Program-made: the position numbers and the translations under genes
Assembly: GCA_036279355.1 (NCBI GenBank)
Contig: DASUJH010000012.1
Coordinates: 1 to 38,628, forward strand
Direction of reading: 5' to 3'
Source: Gemmatimonadales bacterium
GTDB taxonomy: Bacteria; Gemmatimonadota; Gemmatimonadetes; Gemmatimonadales; GWC2-71-9
Length of the DNA stretch: 38,628 nt
The notes under the pieces: model-generated
What the model was told of the DNA's origin: nothing
Databases searched by the model: none
What the model saw: the letters and a program-made list of their open reading frames with translations, nothing else
Part shown: one piece after another, positions 1-7,078 of the stretch
Layout: every line of letters starts with the position of its first letter
Position numbering within the stretch: the first letter of the stretch is position 1

Positions 1-1
1 C

Positions 2-1687
2 AAGCCGGCCAACCTGACGGACGCCGCAGCGCTGAGCGGCGCATCGCCGCTCGACTTCTATCGCCGCATCGCCATCGGCGTCGCGGGCACCGCGATGCCG
101 GCGTTCGAGACCCGACTCTCCGCTCAAGACCGGTGGGCCGCCGCCGCGTACGCGACCCTGCTCCGGCTGCCGCCACCCCACGGCGCGGTTCCTCCCGCGC
201 TCCGCGCCTTCGCCACGACCGCAAAGATGTCGGACGCCGAGCTGAGCATCGCGCTGGGCGATGTCGGCGTCGGCGCCGCTGCGCAGGGCGCCGCGCTCGA
301 CAGCGCCGCGCTTGCACACGTGGCCGCCGCGCGGGCCGCCCAGGCCCCGCGCGACGAGGCCGCCGCGCAGGTGTTCGCCACGGTGCGAACGCAGCTCGAC
401 AGCGCGTATGCCTTGGCGCACGGCGGCGACGGAGCCGCCGCCAGCACCGCGGCGCTCGACGCGTACATGACATTCGAGCAGGTGGAGCAGGGCGTGCGCA
501 CCAAGAATGCGGCGCTCGCGGGCGCGCTGGAGGAGAGCTTCGCCACGCTCAGGACCCGCGCGGCCGGCGGCGCCACTCCCGCCGAGCTCTCGGCCATCCG
601 CGGGCGCCTGGCAGGCGAGCTGGAGAACGCCGAGCGCACGCTGGGCGAGGCGCTGTCGCCGCTGAACCTCTTCTTCCAGTCGTTCGTCATCCTGGTGCGC
701 GAAGGGCTCGAGGCGATCCTCGTCGTCGGCGCGCTCATGACGTTCCTGGTGCGCACCGGCGCCGGCCACCGGAAGCGCGACATCCACATCGGCGTGGGCG
801 CCGCCATCGTGGCGAGCCTGCTCACGGCCTTCGCATTGGAGACGGTTTTCCTTCTCTCGCCCGCCAAGCGCGAGGCACTGGAAGGGCTCACGATGGTGGT
901 CGCCACCGGCGTGCTCTTCTACGTGAGCTATTGGCTGCTCTCGAAGATGGAAGTGGCCAAGTGGAATCATTTCGTGCGAGGCAAGGTGCAGGACGCGCTC
1001 ACCAGCGGATCCGCGCTGGCGCTCGCCTCGGCGGCATTTCTCGCCGTCTATCGCGAGGGGTTCGAGACGGTGCTGTTCTACAAGGCGCTGTTCCTGGCCG
1101 GCGGCTCGGGCTCGTCGAGCGCGGCGGTGGTCGCCGGCATCGCGGCCGGGTCGGTGGTGTTGGCGGTGGTGTACCTCGCCATCAACCGCTTCGGCGTGCG
1201 GCTTCCGCTCAAGCCCTTCTTCGCGGTGACGAGCGCATTCCTCTATTACATGGCGTTCGTGTTCGCCGGCCGCGGCATCGCCGAGCTGCAAGAGGGTGGG
1301 TACATCGCCACGACGGTCCTCTCATGGGCGCCGCGGGTGCCGGCGCTCGGCATCTATCCGACCGCCGAATCGCTCGCGGCGCAGGGAGTGCTGCTGGCGT
1401 TACTCGTGGTGGCACTCGTGTGGACCTTCGTGATCGAGCCGCGCCGGCTTCAGGTAAGCGCGGTGATGGTGCCGGAGCCGGAGCGCAAGGCGTCGGCGTC
1501 GCTCCCGATCTCGGGTCCGGCGCCCGCCCCATCGCCGGTGCCGGTTCCCGTGTCCGGCGCCATGCTTGAACTGCAGCGCTCGCTCGGCCGCATGGAGGCC
1601 GACCTTGCCGAAATGCGGGGCGAAGTCGAGCGGATGCGCGGTTACCTCGAGACCATCAGGGCCGACGCGCTCCCGCCCGATCGCTGA
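2..1687 (+). CDS. Cytochrome c-FTR1 family iron permease (5' partial)
   Basis: The reading frame is open from base 2, so the gene starts upstream of the window. The first visible residues are the end of a cytochrome c domain. The Met at base 95, inside TAMPAF, is the likely axial haem ligand and not a start codon. A helical, Ala-rich extracytoplasmic stretch follows, then a multi-span FTR1 permease domain. It carries two REGxE iron-translocation motifs, REGLE near base 700 and REGFE near base 1057. In the family, a ferroxidase or cytochrome partner oxidises Fe(II) and the permease moves Fe(III) across the inner membrane; here the haem domain is fused to the permease. The C-terminus has a Pro-rich linker and a short heptad-like coiled coil. 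The haem-binding CxxCH must lie outside the window. It is followed by a strong palindromic terminator. Confidence 0.9.
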   Translation, partial: KPANLTDAAALSGASPLDFYRRIAIGVAGTAMPAFETRLSAQDRWAAAAYATLLRLPPPHGAVPPALRAFATTAKMSDAELSIALGDVGVGAAAQGAALDSAALAHVAAARAAQAPRDEAAAQVFATVRTQLDSAYALAHGGDGAAASTAALDAYMTFEQVEQGVRTKNAALAGALEESFATLRTRAAGGATPAELSAIRGRLAGELENAERTLGEALSPLNLFFQSFVILVREGLEAILVVGALMTFLVRTGAGHRKRDIHIGVGAAIVASLLTAFALETVFLLSPAKREALEGLTMVVATGVLFYVSYWLLSKMEVAKWNHFVRGKVQDALTSGSALALASAAFLAVYREGFETVLFYKALFLAGGSGSSSAAVVAGIAAGSVVLAVVYLAINRFGVRLPLKPFFAVTSAFLYYMAFVFAGRGIAELQEGGYIATTVLSWAPRVPALGIYPTAESLAAQGVLLALLVVALVWTFVIEPRRLQVSAVMVPEPERKASASLPISGPAPAPSPVPVPVSGAMLELQRSLGRMEADLAEMRGEVERMRGYLETIRADALPPDR

Positions 1688-1727
1688 ACGGCGGTCGCCG
1701 GTCCGCGCGGCCGGAGAGGCAGGTCGA

Positions 1728-1910
1728 ATGGCGCACGAGATCGATCGAATCACCGACGAGTTGCGACGAGCCCAGGAGGGCCTCATCTGGGCCGGATCTC
1801 GCTGCTCAGACGGGCACAGGCGCGGTAGGTTGAGCCGAGCGGAAAAGGACGAACGGCCCACCGAATTCGGTGGGCCGTTCGTCGTTGGGGAGTGGCAGAT
1901 CGCCCCCTGA
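1728..1910 (+). pseudogene. Possible N-terminal remnant of a DinB-like gene
   Basis: A 60-codon frame starts at ATG 1728, after a purine-rich GGAGAGG about 10 nt upstream. Its first 18 residues (MAHEIDRITDELRRAQEG) look like the N-terminus of small DinB/DUF664-type helical-bundle proteins, judged from memory. After that the similarity fades. The frame then runs straight through the palindrome at 1848-1883, which a functional gene would hardly do. It is best read as a truncated remnant or chance ORF. The rest of the 417-bp gap between the permease and lgt (1688-2104) shows no other gene. Confidence 0.2.
1848..1883. terminator. 36-bp perfect palindrome, bidirectional terminator
   Basis: Bases 1848-1865 are the exact reverse complement of 1866-1883, centred on GAATTC. 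The RNA would form a GC-rich stem of about 15-18 bp in either direction. On the minus strand it is followed by a short T run (TTTT at 1846-1843), so it best terminates the long lgt operon; it would also stop the permease transcript on the plus strand. It lies between the convergent gene ends at 1687 and 2105. Confidence 0.7.
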
Positions 1911-2104
1911 GTTTTAGGAGACGGACCGATGTGTCCGCTCCACCCTTCTTCGACCTGCCACCTTCCGCGGGAGCCGAGCAGGCTCGCTTGACGAATTCTT
2001 ATGCAACAGAAGTGCCAAGAGGTGCACTGGCGTAAGCCGTTCTCGCGAGTAATGTTAGGTGCCTACCGCTGGGCCGCAACCGGCCGCAAAAGCGTCAACT
2101 TCTT

Positions 2105-3013
2105 CTACATTTTGGATTCCGGCGTCCTAACTCCCACCTCCGCAACAGGTTGTGCCGCTGCCAAAGTCTTGTTCGCTTCCCCGTCCTTGTCGCCCACCAG
2201 ATAGGAGCCCGGCGGCACCTCCGGCCCGCTCCACCACCGCGTAAGGAGCACCGCTCCGATCGCGATGAGCACCACGCTCGTGAGCTGCGCCAACGTGAAC
2301 GGTCCGAGCAGCCGGTCGTCCTTTGCCCGCACGATCTCGACCAGGAACCGCTCGGCCCCCGCGAACACGAGATAGAGCCCGAAGAGCCAGCCCGTCGCGT
2401 GTGCCCTCGTTCGCAAGCGCCAAAGAATGGCGAAGGCGATCAGCATGAGCGCGACTTCGTAGAGCTGGGTCGGGTGCACGGCGAGGACGGTGTCCGGCGC
2501 GATGCCGGCGGGTACCGGCACCCCGAAGAGCTGGTGCAGGTTGGCGGCGGTCGAAGGCGGCCGCCCATCCGGGAATCTCATCGCCCAGGGCAGGCTCGTG
2601 GGCCGGCCGTAGTCGTCGTTCACCAGGAAGCAGCCGACGCGCCCGAGGGCGTAAGACGCGGCGAGGGCAGGCGCGGCGAGCTGCATGGTCCAGCGCGTGG
2701 GCACGCGCAGGCGCCAGCCGTTGATCAGCACCGCGAGCGCGCCGCCGATGAAGCCGCCGTACCAGACGAGTCCGCCGCGCGAGAAGAGGCTGCTCGCGTC
2801 GTGGTAGAGGATTGCGTACCAGACCTTGGCGCCGATGATGCCGCCCACCAGGGCGGCCGCCACCATGTCCGCCGAGTACTCGTCGCGGAGCCCGCGCCGG
2901 CGCAGCTCGAGCGAGGTGATCCAGCCGGCCGCGAGAAAGGCGACCAGCATCATGAGCCCGTAGCCGGTGATCTCGAACCGGCCGATGTGGAAGACGAGCG
3001 GGTAGATGGTCAT
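2105..3013 (-). CDS. lgt: Prolipoprotein diacylglyceryl transferase
   Basis: Lgt moves diacylglycerol from phosphatidylglycerol to the lipobox Cys of prolipoproteins in the inner membrane, the first step of lipoprotein maturation. The 302-aa product is close to the usual 290 aa and has about seven membrane segments. It carries the family signature region GRVGCF...DDYGRPT, the GGLVWYGGFIGG loop and a downstream HPTQLYE motif. The ATG at 3013 shares four bases (ATGA) with the tsaD stop, so translation is probably coupled. The last 35 residues or so are a hydrophilic tail beyond the family core. It is the last gene of the long minus-strand operon. Confidence 0.96.
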   Translation of the reverse strand: MTIYPLVFHIGRFEITGYGLMMLVAFLAAGWITSLELRRRGLRDEYSADMVAAALVGGIIGAKVWYAILYHDASSLFSRGGLVWYGGFIGGALAVLINGWRLRVPTRWTMQLAAPALAASYALGRVGCFLVNDDYGRPTSLPWAMRFPDGRPPSTAANLHQLFGVPVPAGIAPDTVLAVHPTQLYEVALMLIAFAILWRLRTRAHATGWLFGLYLVFAGAERFLVEIVRAKDDRLLGPFTLAQLTSVVLIAIGAVLLTRWWSGPEVPPGSYLVGDKDGEANKTLAAAQPVAEVGVRTPESKM

Positions 3014-4125
3014 GCAGTGGTTCCGAGTGCGGGGGAAGCGAGCCTGAGCCCGGGGAGCGGCAGGTCGTCGCGCGGCTCCAGGTCGGGGCCGCTCCGCTCG
3101 CCGCGGGCGAGCCGCCAAGCGCCGGCGGCGGCGATCATGGCGGCGTTGTCGGTATTGAGCCGGGGCGACGCGACGCTCACCGCCGCGGTGTCCGCGAGCC
3201 GCGCCCGGAGCCGCTCCACCAGTACGCGGTTGCAGGCGACGCCGCCGCCCACCATCGCGCGCTCGTAGCCCAGCGCCTCGACCGCGTGCGCGGTCTTGGC
3301 CACGAGCACGTCGGCGGCGGCGTCCTGGAAGTCGCGCGCGATGTCCGCCCGGTCGCGCGCGAGGTCGTCGCTCGCGCGCACGGCCCGCAGCACCGCCGTC
3401 TTGAGCCCGCTGAACGAGAAGGCGTAGCGATGGGGGCCGTCGTGGGCCAGCTCGTGCAGCATCGGGCGCGGCAGCGCGAAGCGCCCCCGCTTGCCTTCGC
3501 GCGCGAGCCGCTCGAGCGGCGCGCCTCCCGGATAGCCCAGGCCGAGCAGCGTCGCCACCTTGTCGAAGGCTTCGCCGGCCGCATCGTCGAGCGTCTGGCC
3601 CAGGAGCCGGTAGTCGCCCCATGCCGGCACGTCGAGCAGCATGGTGTGGCCGCCGCTCACGAGCAGTCCGACGAACGGCGGCTCGAGCCACGGGCGCTCG
3701 GCCGTTGGCGCTTCGAGCGTCGGGGCAAAGAGGTGCCCCTCGAGATGGTTCACGCCGATGAAGGGCCGCTCGAGACTCAGCGCGAGCGCCTTGGCGTACA
3801 TGACGCCCACGAGCAGGGCACCGACCAGCCCGGGCCCCGCCGTCACCGCAATCCCGTCCACCTGCCCGAGTCCGATGCCCGCATCGCTGAGCGCGCGGTC
3901 GACCACCGACCCGATCGTCTTCACGTGGGCTCTGCTCGCGAGCTCGGGTACCACGCCGCCGAACACGCGGTGGATATCCTGCGAGAGAATGACGAGCCCG
4001 GCGAGCTCGCGCGCGGCCGGGCCTCCGCCCGGCTCGCGCTCGATCAGCACGGCGGCCGAGGTCTCGTCGCACGAGGTCTCGATGGCGAGGATGCGCTCAA
4101 CCATGCTCGGCTCGACCTTGCTCAC
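3010..4125 (-). CDS. tsaD: tRNA N6-adenosine threonylcarbamoyltransferase
   Basis: TsaD transfers the threonylcarbamoyl group from TC-AMP to A37 of ANN-decoding tRNAs, working with TsaB and TsaE. The N-terminus has the actin-like phosphate motif IETSCDETSAAV. The metal-binding HLEGH motif, SGGHTML and GEAFDK segments follow in the expected order. The 371-aa form starts at GTG 4125, which has a GGGAGGG Shine-Dalgarno 8 nt upstream. ATG 4104 (MVERILAIETSC) is the alternative and fits the family N-terminus equally well. Either start overlaps the end of ybbR, by 29 or 8 nt. No tsaB or tsaE is visible in the window. Confidence 0.96.
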   Translation of the reverse strand: MSKVEPSMVERILAIETSCDETSAAVLIEREPGGGPAARELAGLVILSQDIHRVFGGVVPELASRAHVKTIGSVVDRALSDAGIGLGQVDGIAVTAGPGLVGALLVGVMYAKALALSLERPFIGVNHLEGHLFAPTLEAPTAERPWLEPPFVGLLVSGGHTMLLDVPAWGDYRLLGQTLDDAAGEAFDKVATLLGLGYPGGAPLERLAREGKRGRFALPRPMLHELAHDGPHRYAFSFSGLKTAVLRAVRASDDLARDRADIARDFQDAAADVLVAKTAHAVEALGYERAMVGGGVACNRVLVERLRARLADTAAVSVASPRLNTDNAAMIAAAGAWRLARGERSGPDLEPRDDLPLPGLRLASPALGTTA

Positions 4126-5053
4126 CGCGAGGACCCTCCCGGCGCGGGGCGACGGTGACGCTCTCCGGCGCCGCCGTGCCGGTGAGGCCCGCGGGCGCCA
4201 CCACGCGGAGCGCGGCGCGTCCGGGCACGAGACCTGTGGCCGGCTGCTCCACGGTGACCACGACGCTGTCGGGCGTGAGCGCGCCGAGCCGCCCGCGGGG
4301 ACCGTGCACCCGCACCACGACGAGATCCCGGTCGAGCTGCCAGGCGTCGGCCGTGGCGCTCGCGAGCTGCACCGGCACCGGCCAGAGCGCGCGGGTGCCG
4401 GTCGCGTGTACGGTGAGGCTCACCGTGACGCGTGATGGGAAGACCCGGATGCCGCCGAGCGTTCCGGTATCGATCGCAACCCGCGTCTCGGTGAACCCGC
4501 CGGCGCGGGCCGGGGTGAGCGGAAGCGTCACGACCGAGTCGATGCGCGCGACCGCGTCCTGGGAGCCGGCGATCCGAACTTCGCCCGGCACGACGCTTAC
4601 GCCGCCTTCGAGCTCGTAGCCCGAGTCCGCCGCGAGCCGGACCACCGGGTGCACCGTCACCATGCGCTGCGCCACCGGATCCAGCTCCACCGTTTCCCGG
4701 TGCGGCTCGATGTCCTGCACCCGCGCGCTCACGCCGTGTGGCAGAATGAGATCGAGCGGCGCGAACTCGAGCTGCACGCTGTCGGCCGTCAGGGTGTCGG
4801 GCAGGATGCGGGTGAGCAGCAGCGGGCCGCCCGAAAGTTTGAGGAGGTCGCGCCGGGGGCCCACGACGGTGGCGCGGAGCGGGTCGGGCGGGTGCACGAT
4901 CGTCCGCCCCGGCGGCGGATGCACCCGCACCTCGACGGAGAGGAGTCCGCTGGCCGGCTCCTCGCCCGACGCGGCGAGCCAGAGCATGACCGACAGCACC
5001 AGCGACGTAAGCTTGAGCGGCCAGTCGGCGAGGAGCGCCGAGCGGAGCGACAC
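4097..5053 (-). CDS. YbbR-like domain protein
   Basis: The 318-aa product starts at GTG 5053, one base after the stop of the upstream thioredoxin gene. An N-terminal membrane anchor (around residues 13-28, with the typical W-P-LK-tSL start) precedes a series of extracytoplasmic YbbR-type beta repeats. In Firmicutes, YbbR (CdaR) binds and regulates the diadenylate cyclase CdaA encoded next to it. Here no cyclase gene is adjacent; the neighbours are tlpA-like, tsaD and lgt. The family assignment rests on overall pattern and topology, and a role in c-di-AMP control cannot be claimed from this sequence. Confidence 0.8.
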   Translation of the reverse strand: MSLRSALLADWPLKLTSLVLSVMLWLAASGEEPASGLLSVEVRVHPPPGRTIVHPPDPLRATVVGPRRDLLKLSGGPLLLTRILPDTLTADSVQLEFAPLDLILPHGVSARVQDIEPHRETVELDPVAQRMVTVHPVVRLAADSGYELEGGVSVVPGEVRIAGSQDAVARIDSVVTLPLTPARAGGFTETRVAIDTGTLGGIRVFPSRVTVSLTVHATGTRALWPVPVQLASATADAWQLDRDLVVVRVHGPRGRLGALTPDSVVVTVEQPATGLVPGRAALRVVAPAGLTGTAAPESVTVAPRREGPRGEQGRAEHG

Positions 5054-5054
5054 C

Positions 5055-5603
5055 TCAGCGCCCGCCTCGCTCGGCGAGCAGCCGCTCGACGAGGCCGCGG
5101 TTCACGTCGGAGTTCCAGTCGTGCGCGCCGATCACCCGCTTCACGATCACGCCGTCGCGATTGAGCAGAAAGCTTTCGGGAACGCCGGTGGTCTGATACG
5201 CCTGCTGGATCCCGGTCGTGCGGTCCTGCAGGATGTCGAAGCTGAGGCCGAGCTGCGCGGCGAAGTTGCGCACGTCGGTCGGGTCTCCCTCATCGATGCT
5301 CACGGCGGCGATCTTGAGCCCGCGGGGGCCGAGGTCGCGATACAGCTTTTCCATCGACGGCATCTCGACCTTGCAGGGCACGCACCAGGTGGCCCAGATG
5401 TTGACCAGCGTCACCGCGCCGTGGTAGCGGTCGTGAAGGGCCACCGTGTCGCCGGTCGCGATGTTGACCACCCGGAAGTCGGGCGCGTGGTCGCCGACCG
5501 CGGCCCCCACCTGCTCGGGGCTGAACTTGACCAGCGCCGCCGCGCCGAGCGCGAGCCCCGCCAGGATGATCGCCACCAGCGTCCATTGTCTTGCTACGGT
5601 CAT
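5055..5603 (-). CDS. TlpA/ResA-like membrane-anchored thioredoxin
   Basis: This 182-aa protein has a signal anchor at about residues 8-25 and then a thioredoxin fold on the periplasmic side. The active site is WCVPC (Cys74 and Cys77), preceded by the typical LVNIWATW strand. The cis-Pro loop is GVPES, which also fits TlpA/ResA/DsbE proteins. Members reduce or oxidise thiols, often for cytochrome c maturation; a haem-protein partner is plausible but not shown here. A SD-like AGGGGAAA lies upstream of ATG 5603. The 48-nt gap to rpe is one of the longer breaks in the operon. Confidence 0.9.
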   Translation of the reverse strand: MTVARQWTLVAIILAGLALGAAALVKFSPEQVGAAVGDHAPDFRVVNIATGDTVALHDRYHGAVTLVNIWATWCVPCKVEMPSMEKLYRDLGPRGLKIAAVSIDEGDPTDVRNFAAQLGLSFDILQDRTTGIQQAYQTTGVPESFLLNRDGVIVKRVIGAHDWNSDVNRGLVERLLAERGGR

Positions 5604-5651
5604 CGCTCGTTTCCCCTGCGTCCTGCTCGCACCCCGTGCACGGACCTGTTC

Positions 5652-6359
5652 TCAGACGCGTACCGCGCACCGGCTCCTCAGGAGCCGCACCGCCTGGGCC
5701 GGATCGACGTCGCGCCCCCCGCCCGGCTCGCCGAAGACCGCGGTGCCCGCGACGAACGTATCGGCGCCCGCGAGCCACGCCTCCCCGATCGTGTCGGGCG
5801 TGATCCCGCCGTCCACCTCGAGCGCGGCGCGGGCGCCGCGCGCGTCGAGCAGCGCCCGGCAGCGGCGGATCTTGTCGGTCGCGTGCGGAATATAAGACTG
5901 GCCGCCGTAGCCCGGGTTCACCGACATGAGGAGGACGAGATCGGCGTCGTCGAGGATCTCCTCGATGGCGACGAGCGGCGTCGAAGGGTTGAGCGCGACG
6001 CCGGCCAGCATGCCCCGCTCGCGGACCTCGGCCAGGTGGCGCTGCACGTGCACCGTCGCTTCGACGTGCAGGGTGAAGATGCTCGCGCCCGCGTCGGCGT
6101 ATTCCGCGATGTAGTGCTCGGGGCGGCGCACCATCAGATGCACGTCGAGCGGCCGGTCGGTGATGCGCCGGAGCGCGCGGATCATCGGCGCGCCAAAGGT
6201 GAGGTTGGGGACGAAGCTTCCGTCCATCACATCGACGTGGATCAGGTCGGCGCCGCCCGCGACGGCGGTCGACACCTCCTCGCGCAGCCGCTCCAGATCG
6301 GCGCTCAGCACGCTCGGCGAGATGCGGACGGGCGTCCGGTTTACCCGCGCGACGGTCAT
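5652..6359 (-). CDS. rpe: Ribulose-phosphate 3-epimerase
   Basis: Rpe interconverts ribulose 5-phosphate and xylulose 5-phosphate in the pentose phosphate pathway. The 235-aa TIM barrel shows all the signature segments: ISPSVLSAD at the N-terminus, HVDVMDG with the metal/catalytic Asp, DVHLMV, ALNPSTP, MSVNPGYGGQ, and EVDGGI with the second catalytic Asp. The ATG at 6359 overlaps the stop of the upstream PASTA gene as ATGA, which fixes the start and implies coupling. Its length matches the family (about 225 aa). Confidence 0.97.
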   Translation of the reverse strand: MTVARVNRTPVRISPSVLSADLERLREEVSTAVAGGADLIHVDVMDGSFVPNLTFGAPMIRALRRITDRPLDVHLMVRRPEHYIAEYADAGASIFTLHVEATVHVQRHLAEVRERGMLAGVALNPSTPLVAIEEILDDADLVLLMSVNPGYGGQSYIPHATDKIRRCRALLDARGARAALEVDGGITPDTIGEAWLAGADTFVAGTAVFGEPGGGRDVDPAQAVRLLRSRCAVRV

Positions 6360-7078
6360 GGCGGCGGCTGCCGTTGCGCCGGTTGCGGCCGGGCGGCGAG
6401 CGGAACGCTGCGTGGAGCAGGTGGCGGGGGACCGCTGCCCACGACCGGGCGCCCGCTCACCACGAGCTCGATGGGGCTTCCCGGATCGCGACCCTGGCCG
6501 GCGGAGGGCCGCGTCGCCACCACGACATTGGGCTCGGGGTCGGCGGCGATCGTATCCACGTCGCCGATCTTGAGCCCGGCCGCCACGATGATCTTTTCCG
6601 CCTGCGGTCGCGCAAGCCCGACCACGTCCGGCACCGGCACCTGCGGCACGCCTGCGCTCGGCGCGAGCCACACGACGCTGTTCTCCGGCAGCACGACGCC
6701 GGGCGGCGGGTCCTGCCACACGATCGAGCCGCGCGGAATCGAGAGATCCTCGCGGCTCTCGTCGAACTTCGCCCGGAACCCGAGCGCGGCGAGCCGCCGC
6801 TGGGCCTCGCCGCCGGTGAGCTCGAGCACCCGCGGGACGGCGTGATCGGCGCCGATGATCGATGCCGGCGACATCCACACCGAGGTGCCGAGATAGCCGA
6901 TGCCGAACACGGCGACGAGGATCGCGAAGTCGAGCAGCCAGCGGCGGCCGCCCGGAGAGAGGTCGGGGACGTGCGCGTACCTTCCGCCGCCGCCGGATGC
7001 TTTGTGCGGTGTATCTGGCGGTGTCCGGTCGGCATGGCCGCCACCGCTCGGGCGGCCGGAATGGCGCCGGACCCTCAT
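6356..7078 (-). CDS. PASTA-domain single-pass membrane protein
   Basis: The 240-aa product has a cytoplasmic basic, Gly/Pro-rich N-terminus (1-46), one membrane segment (about 47-68) and two extracytoplasmic PASTA-like repeats (about 82-142 and 146-208). Each repeat has the VP-x-V-x-G-x-A-x-x-L pattern and a conserved Pro-Pro or Pro-Ser-x-G turn. A Pro-rich tail follows. PASTA modules bind muropeptides or beta-lactams in PknB kinases and some PBPs, but no kinase or PBP domain is attached here. ATG 7078 overlaps the rsmB stop (ATGA). The function is unknown; a peptidoglycan-associated role is inference. Confidence 0.85.
   Translation of the reverse strand: MRVRRHSGRPSGGGHADRTPPDTPHKASGGGGRYAHVPDLSPGGRRWLLDFAILVAVFGIGYLGTSVWMSPASIIGADHAVPRVLELTGGEAQRRLAALGFRAKFDESREDLSIPRGSIVWQDPPPGVVLPENSVVWLAPSAGVPQVPVPDVVGLARPQAEKIIVAAGLKIGDVDTIAADPEPNVVVATRPSAGQGRDPGSPIELVVSGRPVVGSGPPPPAPRSVPLAARPQPAQRQPPP

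Noticed and set aside
124-906. Long minus-strand ORF opposite the iron permease
   Set aside because: It is Ser/Ala/Arg-rich with no recognisable domain and lies opposite a strongly supported gene; a typical high-GC shadow frame.
1988-2016. TTGACG as a promoter in the 1688-2104 gap
   Set aside because: No -10 at a suitable distance and no plus-strand gene follows.
2001-2204. Small plus-strand ORF before lgt end
   Set aside because: No SD, no similarity that I recognise, and it overlaps the lgt 3' end.
2150-3268. Long plus-strand ORF across lgt and tsaD
   Set aside because: Composition is Arg/His/Glu-rich with no motif, and both minus-strand genes here are certain.
4662-6845. 727-codon plus-strand ORF
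   Set aside because: It spans five confidently identified minus-strand genes and shows only shadow-frame composition.
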